A stretch of DNA of 64,000 bases from JADKCZ01 sp963786945 (GCA_963786945.1 CAWBAO010000003.1:1-64000), one strand, 5' to 3'; numbered from the stretch's first letter, positions 7,947-16,535 are shown. Notes: generated by a model not told the origin, from the sequence alone. Made by a program: numbers and translations.

Positions 7947-7952
7947 TAGACT
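7947..7952 (+). promoter_or_regulatory. -10 element of moxR (leaderless)
   Basis: TAGACT preceded by TGC (extended -10 type), then exactly six bases to the ATG at 7959. No convincing -35. Confidence 0.45.
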
Positions 7953-7958
7953 GCGCGC

Positions 7959-8934
7959 ATGTCGAACGTCGACGGGGCGCGCGGCGGGGCGGACGGATCG
8001 CCGGTGGCGCGGGTGGAGGCCGAGATCGCCAAGGCCGTGGTCGGCCACGTCGAGCCGGTGCGCCAGCTGCTGGCGGCGCTGGTGGCCGGGGGCCACGTCC
8101 TGCTGGAGGGCGTCCCGGGCGTGGCCAAGACCCTGCTGGCCAAGACCCTGGCCCGCACCCTCGACCTCCGCTTCGGGCGGGTCCAGTTCACGCCCGACCT
8201 CATGCCCGCCGACATCCTCGGCACCAGCGTCTACCGGCCCCAGGCCGCCACCTTCGAGCTGCGGCGCGGCCCCATCTTCACCGACGTGCTGCTGGCCGAC
8301 GAGATCAACCGCACCCCCCCCAAGACCCAGTCCGCGCTGCTGGAGGCCATGGAGGAGCGGCAGGTGACGCTCGACGGCGAGCGGCTGCGATCTGGGCGGG
8401 GACTTCTTCGTGATCGCGACGCAGAACCCGGTGGAGTACGAGGGCACCTACCCGCTCCCCGAGGCCCAGACCGATCGCTTCATGATGAAGATCCGGGTCG
8501 GCTACCCGGAGGCGGCCGACGAGGTGGAGATCCTGCGCCGGGCCGCCGGCCGGGCCGATGCGCACGACCTCGCGGCGGCCGGCGTCGGCGCGGTGCTGAC
8601 CCGCGACGAGCTCTCCAGCCTGCGGGACCGGGCCCGCCGCCTCCCGGTGGCGCCGCCCCTGCTGGACTACGTGGCGGCGCTGGTCCGCGGCAGCCGGCAG
8701 CTGGCCCGGATCCGGCTCGGGGGATCCCCCCGTGCCGGGGTGGCGCTGCTGGCCGCCGCCCGCGCTCGCGCCGCGCTGCGCGGCGCGGAGTGGCTGTCGC
8801 CGGACGACGTCAAGGCCTCGGCGCCACCGGTGCTGCGCCACCGGCTGGTGCTGCGCCCCGACGCCGAGCTGGAGGGGGCCAGCGCCGACGAGCTGGTGGC
8901 GGAGCTCCTCGACACGGTGCCGGTGCCACGCTAG
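7959..8934 (+). CDS. MoxR family AAA+ ATPase, one-base insertion
   Basis: 324 residues after correction. Walker A is GVPGVAKTLLAKT near residue 50, Walker B with sensor is LLADEINRTPPKTQSALLEA near 110, and the second half begins IATQNPVEYEGTYPLPEAQ. The frame breaks at about 8391 inside CGATCTGGGCGGGG; dropping one base yields ERLRLGGDFFVIATQNP, the family consensus, and the total length becomes divisible by three. MoxR ATPases are hexameric chaperones that remodel or insert cofactors into partner proteins, often with DUF58/VWA proteins; the DUF58 gene lies one gene downstream. It is unlikely to be a pseudogene because the rest is perfectly conserved. Confidence 0.85.
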
Positions 8935-8955
8935 CCGCGCGGTCCACCCGGCGAC

Positions 8956-8976
8956 CCGCCATCCGCCATCCGCCAT
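8956..8976 (+). repeat. Three tandem copies of a 7-base unit ending at a start codon
   Basis: CCGCCAT at 8956-8962, 8963-8969 and 8970-8976; the last AT forms the ATG at 8975. Copy-number change would alter the distance from upstream signals to the EamA start. No Shine-Dalgarno sequence is visible. Confidence 0.6.
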
Positions 8977-9874
8977 GACGGCCCAGCGCCCCGAGGCGAG
9001 CACCGCCGCCGCCCCGCCCCGCCCCGGGCTGGTCCTGCTGGCGCTGCTGGCGCTCTACCTCATCTGGGGCTCCACCTACCTCGCCATCCGCATCGCCCTC
9101 GGCGGCTTCCCGCCGCTGCTCATGGCCGGCAGCCGGTTCCTGCTGGCCGGCGGCGCGCTCTACCTGGTGCTGCGGGCCCGCGGCGCGGCCCGGCCGACGG
9201 CCCGCCAGTGGCGCGCCGGGGCGCTGGTGGGAACGCTGCTCTGCGCGGCCAATGGCCTGGTCACGGTGGCCGAGCAGCGGGTCACCTCGAGCGTCACGGC
9301 CGTGGTCATCGCGTCGGTGCCGCTCTGGACGGTGCTGGTGGCGGCCGCCTGGCGGGAGCGGCCGACCGGCGGGGAGGTGGCCGGGATCCTGCTCGGCCTC
9401 ACCGGCGTGGCGGTCCTGCAGTCGGGCGGCGAGCTCCGCGGCGAGCCGCTGGGCGCCTTCCTGCTGGTGGCCTCCACCTGGTGCTGGGCGCTCGGCTCGA
9501 TCTGGAGCCGGCGGCTGCCCATGCCCGCGGGCCTGATGGCGCCGGCGGCCGAGATGCTGGCCGGGGGCGTCGTGCTCACGCTGGCGGGCCTCGCCCGCGG
9601 AGAGCGGCTCATCGAGGCGCCGGGCGGGTCGGCGGTGGGGGCCTGGGTCTACCTGGTGCTCTTCGGCTCGCTGATCGGGTTCACGGCCTACAACTTCCTG
9701 CTGCGCCACGTCCGCCCGGCGCTGGCGACCAGCTACGCCTACGTCAACCCCGCCGTGGCCGTCGCCCTCGGCGCCGCGGCCGGCGAGCCGGTGGGCGGGC
9801 GGGCGCTGGTGGCCCTGTCGCTCATCCTGCTGGGCGTGGCGGTGGTGGCCGCGGTGCGCCGCTCCACCCGGTAG
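8975..9874 (+). CDS. EamA/DMT family transporter
   Basis: 299 residues with about ten hydrophobic helices in two EamA repeats. The opening LALLALYLIWGSTYLAIRIA and the later FTAYNFLLRHVRPALATSYA are the classic motifs of YedA/RhaT-like drug/metabolite exporters. The family usually exports amino acids, nucleotides or drugs; substrate cannot be told. It sits between moxR and the DUF58 gene, which are normally adjacent, and is probably read with them although it has no visible functional link. Three tandem 7-base repeats run up to its ATG, and the start could also be leaderless. Confidence 0.85.
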   Translation: MTAQRPEASTAAAPPRPGLVLLALLALYLIWGSTYLAIRIALGGFPPLLMAGSRFLLAGGALYLVLRARGAARPTARQWRAGALVGTLLCAANGLVTVAEQRVTSSVTAVVIASVPLWTVLVAAAWRERPTGGEVAGILLGLTGVAVLQSGGELRGEPLGAFLLVASTWCWALGSIWSRRLPMPAGLMAPAAEMLAGGVVLTLAGLARGERLIEAPGGSAVGAWVYLVLFGSLIGFTAYNFLLRHVRPALATSYAYVNPAVAVALGAAAGEPVGGRALVALSLILLGVAVVAAVRRSTR

Positions 9875-9894
9875 GTGGCGCGGTGGCGGCGCGG

Positions 9895-9900
9895 TACGCT
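9895..9900 (+). promoter_or_regulatory. -10 element of the DUF58 gene (leaderless)
   Basis: TACGCT followed by exactly six bases (GCGGCC) and the GTG at 9907. No good -35. Confidence 0.4.
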
Positions 9901-9906
9901 GCGGCC

Positions 9907-11235
9907 GTGTTCATCCCCTCCACCCGCGCGATCTGGGCCGGCGCCCTCGGGCTGGCCTGGCCGCTGCTGCTCGGCGGCGGACCGTGGGGGCTGGTGGCCC
10001 TGCTGGGGTGGGATGCCGCCCTGCTGCTGCTGCTGGCCGTGGACGGGTGGCGCGCCCCGCCCGCCGCCGCCTTCCATGCCGAGCGGGGGGTCCGCGAGCC
10101 GCTGACCGCCTTCGTCGCCAACCCGGTCTCGCTGACGCTCCGCGCCGGGGCGCGCCGGCCGCTGCGGATCATGCTGGCCGACGCACCGGCCCCCGGCTTC
10201 GAGTCGATCGGGCACCGGCGGGTGCTCACCCTGGCCGGGGGGCCGGGCCTCGTCGAGGGGCTGGTCGAGTACGCGGTCACGCCGCGCTCGCGCGGGCGGC
10301 ACGCCTTCGGTGACCTCGCCCTGCGGGTGCTCGGCCCGATGGGACTGGCCTGGCGGCCGGTCCGGCTGCCGCTGGCGAGGGGCGTGAGCGTCTACCCCGA
10401 CCTCGGGGGCGTGGCGCCGGGCCTGGCGACCCGCCTCGACCTGGCCCGGGTGCCCGACGCCGGGCGGCAGGCGCGCCTGGGCCGCGCCGAGGGTCGCGAG
10501 TTCGCCGCCCTGCGCCACTACCTGCCCGGTGACGACCTCCGCTCGGTCGACTGGAAGGCCACCGCGCGGCGCGGGTGGCCCGTGGTCCGGGACTGGCAAC
10601 CGGAGCGCAACCAGACCATCTGGGTCCTGCTCGACTGCGGCCGCCACCTCGGCGCGCGGCTCGGCGACGGGCGGACCCGGCTGGACCGCGCCGTGGAGGC
10701 GGCCCTGGCCCTGGCGCGGGCGGCCGCCGAGCGCGGCGACAGGACCGGCGCCATCCTCTTCGGCGCCGACGTGGAGCGGGTGGTCCCGGCGGAGGCGGGC
10801 CGGACCCGGCTCGGTCCGCTGGCCGAGGCGCTCCACCTCGCCGAGAGCCGCCCCGTCGAGGCCGACTACGGCGCCGCCTTCGACACCCTGCTGGCCCGGC
10901 AGCGCCGCCGCGCCCTGGTGGTGGTCTTCACCGAGCTGGCCGATCCGGACACCGCCGCGCTGCTGCTGGCGCGGGCCGAGGTGCTGCGCAGGCGCCACCT
11001 GGTGGCGGTGGCCGCCATCGCCGATCCGGAGCTGGTCGAGGCGGCCGCGGCGAGGCCGGCCACCCCGGCCGCGGCCCTGGCCCGGGCCGCGGCGGAGCGG
11101 CTGGTGGACGAGCGCGAGGCGGTCGGGCGCCGCCTGTCCGCCGCGGGGGTCGCGGTGATCGACGTCGCCGCCACCGGCCTGGCCGCCGCGGTGGTGGCGC
11201 GGTACGCGGCGGTCAAGGAGCGGGGGCTGCTCTAG
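9907..11235 (+). CDS. DUF58 domain-containing protein
   Basis: 442 residues. Two hydrophobic segments at the N terminus (WAGALGLAWPLLLGGGPW and GLVALLGWDAALLLLLAVDG), an immunoglobulin-like region, then the DUF58 signature EFAALRHYLPGDDLRSVDWK near residue 200, with ATARRGWPVVRDW. A VWA-like fold follows (TIWVLLDCGRHLG, ALVVVFTELADPDTAA). DUF58 proteins pair with MoxR ATPases; in a few studied systems the pair affects envelope integrity, but the biochemical role is open. The GTG at 9907 gives the normal N terminus and is six bases from TACGCT. A GC hairpin follows the stop. Confidence 0.88.
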   Translation: MFIPSTRAIWAGALGLAWPLLLGGGPWGLVALLGWDAALLLLLAVDGWRAPPAAAFHAERGVREPLTAFVANPVSLTLRAGARRPLRIMLADAPAPGFESIGHRRVLTLAGGPGLVEGLVEYAVTPRSRGRHAFGDLALRVLGPMGLAWRPVRLPLARGVSVYPDLGGVAPGLATRLDLARVPDAGRQARLGRAEGREFAALRHYLPGDDLRSVDWKATARRGWPVVRDWQPERNQTIWVLLDCGRHLGARLGDGRTRLDRAVEAALALARAAAERGDRTGAILFGADVERVVPAEAGRTRLGPLAEALHLAESRPVEADYGAAFDTLLARQRRRALVVVFTELADPDTAALLLARAEVLRRRHLVAVAAIADPELVEAAAARPATPAAALARAAAERLVDEREAVGRRLSAAGVAVIDVAATGLAAAVVARYAAVKERGLL

Positions 11236-11254
11236 GCCCCGCCCCGGGCGGGCC
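11235..11254 (+). terminator. GC hairpin after the DUF58 gene
   Basis: GGCCC pairs with GGGCC around an inner GCC/GGC stem with one bulged C. It starts at the stop codon. No U-run follows, so this is only a candidate. Confidence 0.35.
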
Positions 11255-11266
11255 TCCCGGCCCGGG

Positions 11267-11295
11267 TTGACCGCGCGATGTCGGAATGATATCAG
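11267..11295 (+). promoter_or_regulatory. Sigma-70-type promoter of the SPFH gene
   Basis: TTGACC at 11267-11272, 17-base spacer, TATCAG at 11290-11295. The -10 lies in the loop of the inverted repeat at 11277-11304. Confidence 0.6.
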
Positions 11296-11304
11296 TCCGA
11301 CATC
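11277..11304. promoter_or_regulatory. Operator-like inverted repeat over the SPFH promoter
   Basis: Perfect 9-base arms GATGTCGGA (11277-11285) and TCCGACATC (11296-11304) with a 10-base AT-rich spacer, covering the promoter spacer and -10. A dimeric repressor would block RNA polymerase here. The regulator is not identified. Confidence 0.6.
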
Positions 11305-11319
11305 ACCGGAGGGAACCCC

Positions 11320-12186
11320 ATGATCCGCGAGAAGCTCCGCACGCCGTCGTCCGGCTGGTCCGCCGTCGTCCTCGGCATCGTCCTGGCGCTGATTGCCCTC
11401 GGCGCGCTCGCCACCGGCATCCGCGGCGGCGGGGCGCTCCTGGTCCTGGTCTTCGTCGCCGCGCTGCTGGGGGCGGTGATCGCCTTCGCCGGCCTCTTCG
11501 TCGTCAACCCCAACGAGTCCAAGGTGCTCCAGCTCTTCGGCGAGTACGTCGGCTCGGTCCGCCAGGCGGGCTTCTTCTGGGCCAACCCGCTCTACTCCAA
11601 GCGCCGCGTCAGCCTGCGGGTGGTCTCGTTCGAGGTCGGCAAGCTCAAGGTCAACGACCTCGACGGCAACCCGGTCGAGATCGCCGCCATCGTGGTCTGG
11701 AAGGTGGTCGACAGCGCCCAGGCGGTCTTCGAGGTCGACAACTACCCCGAGTACGTCCGGGTCCAGGGCGAGTCGGCGGTCCGCACCCTCGCCTCCCGCT
11801 ACCCCTACGACGCCCACGACGACGCCGTCCTCTCGCTTCGCGGCAACACCCAGAAGGTGGCCGAACACCTCCAGTCGGAGCTGGACGAGCGGGTGGCGCT
11901 GGCCGGCGTCAAGGTGCTGGAGGCGCGCATCAGCCACCTGGCCTACGCCCCCGAGATCGCCCAGGCCATGCTGCAGCGGCAGCAGGCCGGCGCCATCATC
12001 GCGGCCCGCCAGAAGATCGTCGACGGCGCGGTCGGCATGGTGGAGATGGCGCTGGACCGGCTGAGCCGCCACCAGGTGGTGGCCCTCGACGAGGAGCGCA
12101 AGGCCGCCATGGTCTCCAACCTGCTGGTGGTGCTCTGCAGCGATCGCAGCGCCCAGCCCATCGTCAACGCCGGGACCCTCTACTAG
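11320..12186 (+). CDS. SPFH/Band 7 domain protein
   Basis: 288 residues. Two hydrophobic stretches at residues 15-60 (AVVLGIVLALIALGALATG, LLVLVFVAALLGAVIAFAG) are followed by the SPFH domain (NPNESKVLQLFGEYVGSVR to about residue 200) and a helical tail with EIAQAMLQRQQAGAIIAARQ. SPFH proteins oligomerise on membranes and organise lipid domains; this subgroup has no known partner protease here. GGAGGG lies seven bases before the ATG. A small ribbon-helix-helix gene follows 12 bases later, a pairing that recurs in other high-GC bacteria (established by recall, not searched). Expression is probably controlled by the palindrome upstream. Confidence 0.88.
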   Translation: MIREKLRTPSSGWSAVVLGIVLALIALGALATGIRGGGALLVLVFVAALLGAVIAFAGLFVVNPNESKVLQLFGEYVGSVRQAGFFWANPLYSKRRVSLRVVSFEVGKLKVNDLDGNPVEIAAIVVWKVVDSAQAVFEVDNYPEYVRVQGESAVRTLASRYPYDAHDDAVLSLRGNTQKVAEHLQSELDERVALAGVKVLEARISHLAYAPEIAQAMLQRQQAGAIIAARQKIVDGAVGMVEMALDRLSRHQVVALDEERKAAMVSNLLVVLCSDRSAQPIVNAGTLY

Positions 12187-12198
12187 GGCGGAGGCGGC

Positions 12199-12378
12199 GT
12201 GGCGGAGCGGAAGCCCTTCCTGCTGCGGATCGACGCCCGGGTGCTCGACGCCCTGCAGCGCTGGGCCAGCGACGACCTCCGCTCCGTCAACGGGCAGGTC
12301 GAGTACCTGCTGCGGGAGGCGCTGCGCCAGGCCGGCCGGGAGCCGCGGCCGGAGAGGAAGCCCGGCGCCAGGGGCTGA
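12199..12378 (+). CDS. Small Arc-like ribbon-helix-helix protein
   Basis: 59 residues from GTG at 12199, preceded by GGCGGAGGCGG. LLRIDARVLDALQRWASDD is a beta strand plus helix, and SVNGQVEYLLREALRQAGR is the second helix with the Arc/MetJ-like N-x-Q-x-E-x-L-L-R pattern. Such proteins bind DNA as dimers through the strand. Its position 12 bases after the SPFH gene suggests a role linked to it, possibly as the regulator that binds the palindrome upstream, or as a membrane-tethered adaptor. The tail ERKPGARG is basic. Function is inference. Confidence 0.7.
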   Translation: MAERKPFLLRIDARVLDALQRWASDDLRSVNGQVEYLLREALRQAGREPRPERKPGARG

Positions 12379-12399
12379 GGAGGCGGGGACGCCCCCTCC
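12379..12399. terminator. GC hairpin between convergent genes
   Basis: GGAGG plus GGGG pairs with CCCC plus CCTCC around ACG, with one bulged C. It occupies the 33-base gap between the ribbon-helix-helix gene and the MFS gene. Confidence 0.4.
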
Positions 12400-12411
12400 G
12401 GCCCGGCCGGC

Positions 12412-13632
12412 TCAGGCCGGCGAGGCCGCCTGCCGCCGGGCCAGCCGCGCCTGCACCGCCGCCAGCAGGAGCGGCACCAGCAGCGCCACGGCACCGGAGA
12501 AGAGGCTCAGTCCCTTCATGCCGCCGAGCCGGCCGTCGGGCTCCGCGGTGAGCAGGCGCGTCGACAGCCCGGCCCCGAGGGCGCTGGAGAGGTGCTGCAC
12601 CGCCGACTGCACCGACATGTAGCGGGCCCGCTCGGCCGGCCCGGGCACCCGCGAGGTCAAGGTGTTCATGGCCACGTTGCGGAGCGAGTTGCCCATCATG
12701 AAGGCGACGAAGAGCCCCGCCACCGGGAGCCAGGGCGCCGGCCAGGCGAAGCCGAGGGCCAGCACGGCGACGAAGAGGGCGGTCCCGCCCGCCGCCACCA
12801 CGGGCGCGCCGAAGCGATCCACCCAGCGCCCGGCGACGCGCAGCATCACGAAGGCCACCGCGCCCCCGGCCATGTAGAGGAGGCCGAGCCGCGGGCGCGG
12901 GTAGCCGAGGTTGAACTGCAGGTGGGCGGCGATGTTGGGGACGATGGAGAAGCCCGACATCATCGCGGCGGCCGCGGAGGCCAGCGAGAGCCAGGCCACC
13001 GGCTGCCTGAGCAGCTGGCGGACCGAGCCCCGCTCCGGCCCGGACGCCCGGGCCCGCGCCAGGTGGCCGGCCATGGGCGGCATCAGCAGGAGCGCGCCGC
13101 CGGCCACCAGCAGGCCGAGCGCGGCCACCGCGAAGAACGGCGTCCGCCAGCTGCCGAGGCGGGCCAGCTCCAGCCCGGCCGGCACGCCCAGCACCGAGGC
13201 CACCGAGAAGGCCCCCATCACCGCGCCCAGCGCCCGCCCCCGCCGCTCGGCCGGGACGGCGTCGGCCACGATGGAGAGCGACAGCGAGGTGGCCGGGCCG
13301 CCGAAGAAGCCGGCGGCGATCCGGGCCGCCACCATGGTCGGGAAGCCGGTGGCCAGGCCGCCGGCGGCGGTGGCCAGCACCAGCCCGAGCATGGCCACCG
13401 CCAGCGCCCGGCGCCGGTCGAAGCGGTCGAGGAAGGTCGCCCCGAGGATCCCGGAGACCGCCGCGGCGCCGGTGTAGGAGCCGCCCACCAGCCCCAGCTG
13501 CGAGGCCGGGATGCCCAGCCCGAGGGCGAAGTCGGGGCCCAGCGGCATCACCATCATGAAGTCGAGGACGTTGACGAACTGCACCGCCCCGACCAGGAAG
13601 AGCAGCGCCCGCTCGGAGATTGGCCGTGGCAC
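12412..13632 (-). CDS. MFS transporter
   Basis: 406 residues with twelve predicted helices. FVNVLDFMMVMPLGPDFALG in helix 1 is typical of the AraJ/DHA1-like exporters, and FLDRFDRRRALAVAMLGL is the MFS loop-2/3 motif (G-x-x-x-D-R-x-x-R-R). The substrate is not predictable; sugar, arabinose-like or drug efflux are usual guesses. GTG at 13632 is seven bases downstream of TGC-TAGAAC, so it may also be leaderless. The promoter region is covered by a perfect 8-base inverted repeat and faces a SNF2-type helicase gene on the other strand. Confidence 0.85.
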   Translation of the reverse strand: MPRPISERALLFLVGAVQFVNVLDFMMVMPLGPDFALGLGIPASQLGLVGGSYTGAAAVSGILGATFLDRFDRRRALAVAMLGLVLATAAGGLATGFPTMVAARIAAGFFGGPATSLSLSIVADAVPAERRGRALGAVMGAFSVASVLGVPAGLELARLGSWRTPFFAVAALGLLVAGGALLLMPPMAGHLARARASGPERGSVRQLLRQPVAWLSLASAAAAMMSGFSIVPNIAAHLQFNLGYPRPRLGLLYMAGGAVAFVMLRVAGRWVDRFGAPVVAAGGTALFVAVLALGFAWPAPWLPVAGLFVAFMMGNSLRNVAMNTLTSRVPGPAERARYMSVQSAVQHLSSALGAGLSTRLLTAEPDGRLGGMKGLSLFSGAVALLVPLLLAAVQARLARRQAASPA

Positions 13633-13641
13633 GCAGGGGGT

Positions 13642-13668
13642 TCTAGCAGAATCCGGGAAGCTGCTAGA
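13642..13668. promoter_or_regulatory. Operator-like inverted repeat over the MFS promoter
   Basis: Arms TCTAGCAG (13642-13649) and CTGCTAGA (13661-13668), spacer 11 bases. The repeat spans the -10 (TAGAAC, 13645-13640 on the minus strand) and the place where a -35 should be; the -35 itself is poor. A second, interleaved repeat, CCGGGAA/TTCCCGG, lies at 13653-13675. Confidence 0.55.
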
Positions 13669-13677
13669 TTCCCGGCT

Positions 13678-13697
13678 CCGGCCTCCAGCGAGGCCGG
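13678..13697 (+). other. Perfect 8-base stem-loop in the helicase leader
   Basis: CCGGCCTC, loop CAGC, GAGGCCGG, 78 bases before the helicase start. Could be a structured 5' leader. Confidence 0.4.
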
Positions 13698-13775
13698 CTC
13701 GCCCGGGGTGGCCGGGGAGCGGTGGCAGGCGGGCGTGCGGGATGCGCCCCGAGGGGTCGGTCGGGAGGCGTGGGG

Positions 13776-16535
13776 ATGGGCGTGGGGCCGGTCGTCGCGT
13801 CGCGCGGGAGGGGCGAGAAGCCCTCCGCGCTGACCCGTTTTCACCAGCGCATCGCCGCGGAGGCGCTGACCGCCCGGTCCGGCTCCGGCGCGTCGCGGCT
13901 CGCCCCGGCCCTGGCCCACTCCGCCGTCGACCTCAACCCGCACCAGATCGAGGCCGCCGCCTTCGCCCTGGCCGCGCTGGCCACCGGCGGCGCGGTGCTG
14001 GCCGACGAGGTCGGCCTGGGGAAGACGGTCGAGGCCGGGCTGGTGCTGGCCCAGCTGGCCGCCGAGGGGAAGCCGCGGGCCGTCATCCTCGTGCCCGCCT
14101 CGCTGCGGGCGCAGTGGCGCGACGAGCTGCGCGACAAGTTCGGCCTCGAGGCCGAGGTGGTCGACGGCGACAGCTGCCGCGCCGCCGAGAAGGCGGGGCT
14201 GCGCACCAACCCCTTCGACACCGGCGGCATCGTCATCGCCTCGCACCCCTTCGCCGCCATGCGCGCCGCCGAGCTGGAGCGGGTGGCCTGGGACGTGGCC
14301 GTCATCGACGAGGCCCACCGGCTCCGCAACGCCTACCGCAAGGACCACCGGACCGGGCAGGCGCTTCGCCGCGGCCTGCGCCAGTGCCCCAAGCTGCTGC
14401 TCACCGCCACCCCCCTGCAGAACGACCTCATGGAGCTGCTCGGGCTGGCCTCCTTCATCGACGACGCGCTGCTGGGCAGCGAGGACGCCTTCCGGCTCCA
14501 GTACGCCACCGGCGAGCTGACCGAGGAGCGGGCCGCCGACCTGAAGGAGCGCCTCGCCCCGGTGGTGATCCGCACCCTCCGCCGCCAGGTGCGCGAGTAC
14601 GTGAAGTTCACGGCGCGCCGCTCCATCGTCGAGGACTTCGCCCCCTCGGCCGAGGAGCAGGCCCTCTACGACCGGGTCTCCGACTACCTGCGGCGGGAGG
14701 ACACCCACGCCATCCCGCTGGCGCGTCGCGCCCTCTTCGTCCTCGTCTACCGGAAGATCCTGGCCTCCTCCTCCTTCGCGCTGGCCGGGACGCTGGAGCG
14801 GCTGGCCGACTCGCTCGACGAGAAGCTGGCCGGGGCCGAGAGCTCGGCGCAGGCCGACCTGGCGCTGGAGCTGGACGGGTTCGACGACGAGATCGAGGAG
14901 CTCTTCGACGAGGCCGCACCGGCCCGCACCAGGGGCTCGGTGGCGGTCCGGCAGATGACCGCCGAGCTCGCCGAGCTGCGCGAGTGCGCCCGGCTGGCGA
15001 GGGGCATCACGCGCAACGCCAAGGGGGACGCGCTGGTGCGCGGGCTGGATCGCTGCTTCACGGTCGCCAGGGCCTGCGGCTGGCCGGAGAAGGCGGTGGT
15101 CTTCACCGAGTTCCGCCGCACCCAGGACCACCTGGCCGGGCTGCTGCGCTCGCGCGGCTACACCGTGACCTGCCTCTCCGGCGACGTCTCCGGCACCGAG
15201 AAGCGGGCGGCGCTGGTGGAGGAGTTCCGCGACCGGTCGCAGATCCTGCTCATGACCGAGGCGGGTGCCGAGGGGCTCAACCTCCAGTTCTGCAACCTGG
15301 TGGTCAACTTCGACCTGCCCTGGAACCCGCAGCGCGTCGAGCAGCGCATCGGCCGCTGCCACCGCTACGGCCAGCAGCGCGACGTGCTGGTCCTGAACTT
15401 CCTCAACCGCGCCAACGCCGCCGACGCCCGCCTCTACGACCTGCTCTCGCAGAAGCTGGCGCTCTTCGACGGCGTCTTCGGCTCCTCCGACGAGATCCTC
15501 GGCGCGCTCGGCAGCGGCATCGACTTCGAGAAGCGGGTGCTCGACATCTACCAGTCGTGCCGCTCGCCGGACGAGGTCGACCAGGCCTTCACGGCGCTGC
15601 GCTCGGACCTGGACGGCCGCATCACCGCCCGCTTCAGCGCGGCGCGCGCCCTGCTCTTCGAGCGGTTCGACGGGGAGGTGCGGGGCCGGCTGCGGGTGGC
15701 CGAGCGGGACGCCCGGGCGGCGGTGGCCCAGCGCGACGCCGACGAGGAGGCCCTGCTGGAGGCCGCCTGGGAGGACGAGCCCCGGCCGCCCGGGCTGGCG
15801 CCGGCCCCGGGCGCCGGCCGCTCGCGCACCGGGCGGGCCAGGCTGCTCGCCGCCGCCGCCGAGCGGGTGAAGGCGCGGCCGCAGGACGCCGTCGCCCTGC
15901 TGGAGCTGCCGGCCCGGGCGCTGCCGGCGCGGCTCGGCAAGCTGGCGGGGCGGGAGGGCTGGTGGTTCGCCTACAAGTTCTCCATCGAGGCGCTGGTCTC
16001 GGAGGAGCGGGTGGTCCACCTCGTCCTCTGGCACGACGGCGAGCGGTTCCACGCCCTGCCGCCCGAGGAGGCCGAGGCCTTCGCCGCCCTCCCCGCCGCC
16101 GAGGCCCGCGGTGGGCCGCGCGGCGCCACCGTCGCCATCGGCTCGACGCAGGAGGAGGCGCTGGCCGCGCTCCACGCCCAGCTGGTGGCCGAGGTGCAGG
16201 AGCGGTCAGGGGCGGCCTTCGACGAGTCCCGCGAGCGCTGGGACCGGAGCGTCGAGGACGCGCTGCAGTCCCGGCGGGCCGGCGTGGAGGCGGCGCGGCA
16301 GGCCTGGCAGCGGGCCCGCGGGGCGCTCCACGACCAGGGCGACCTGCCGCTGCGCGACCGGCGCGGGCTGCTGGAGCGGGCCGAGCGGGAGCACCGGCGC
16401 AAGCTGGAGGAGCTGCGGGCCACCGAGGCGCAGCGCTACGCCGAGCGGGACCGCGCCGTGGCCGAGCTGAAGCGCAAGGCGGAGCCGAGGTGCCGGCGCA
16501 CGCTGGTGGCGACCGCCTACTGGCGCTGCACCTAG
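13776..16535 (+). CDS. SNF2/RapA-type DEAD/DEAH helicase
   Basis: 919 residues. Motif I is LADEVGLGKTVEAGLVLAQL near residue 75, motif II VIDEAHRLRN near 175, motif III LTATPLQNDLMELLGLASF near 210. The second RecA lobe carries VVFTEFRRTQDHLAG, GAEGLNLQFCNLVVNFDLPW and QRIGRCHRYGQ (motifs IV-VI, residues 445-535). The C-terminal 350 residues are charged and probably coiled coil (EREHRRKLEELRATEAQRYA). Such ATPases move along double-stranded DNA, recycling RNA polymerase (RapA) or serving defence systems such as DISARM. No methylase or nuclease partner is nearby, so a housekeeping or stand-alone role is likelier. GGGAGG precedes the ATG. Confidence 0.88.
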   Translation: MGVGPVVASRGRGEKPSALTRFHQRIAAEALTARSGSGASRLAPALAHSAVDLNPHQIEAAAFALAALATGGAVLADEVGLGKTVEAGLVLAQLAAEGKPRAVILVPASLRAQWRDELRDKFGLEAEVVDGDSCRAAEKAGLRTNPFDTGGIVIASHPFAAMRAAELERVAWDVAVIDEAHRLRNAYRKDHRTGQALRRGLRQCPKLLLTATPLQNDLMELLGLASFIDDALLGSEDAFRLQYATGELTEERAADLKERLAPVVIRTLRRQVREYVKFTARRSIVEDFAPSAEEQALYDRVSDYLRREDTHAIPLARRALFVLVYRKILASSSFALAGTLERLADSLDEKLAGAESSAQADLALELDGFDDEIEELFDEAAPARTRGSVAVRQMTAELAELRECARLARGITRNAKGDALVRGLDRCFTVARACGWPEKAVVFTEFRRTQDHLAGLLRSRGYTVTCLSGDVSGTEKRAALVEEFRDRSQILLMTEAGAEGLNLQFCNLVVNFDLPWNPQRVEQRIGRCHRYGQQRDVLVLNFLNRANAADARLYDLLSQKLALFDGVFGSSDEILGALGSGIDFEKRVLDIYQSCRSPDEVDQAFTALRSDLDGRITARFSAARALLFERFDGEVRGRLRVAERDARAAVAQRDADEEALLEAAWEDEPRPPGLAPAPGAGRSRTGRARLLAAAAERVKARPQDAVALLELPARALPARLGKLAGREGWWFAYKFSIEALVSEERVVHLVLWHDGERFHALPPEEAEAFAALPAAEARGGPRGATVAIGSTQEEALAALHAQLVAEVQERSGAAFDESRERWDRSVEDALQSRRAGVEAARQAWQRARGALHDQGDLPLRDRRGLLERAEREHRRKLEELRATEAQRYAERDRAVAELKRKAEPRCRRTLVATAYWRCT

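Noticed and set aside
8956..8976. 7-base repeats as part of a CRISPR or larger repeat array
   Set aside because: Only three short tandem units with no spacers.
13776..16535. SNF2 helicase as part of a defence island such as DISARM
   Set aside because: No methyltransferase, nuclease, phage-defence or mobile genes lie on either side.
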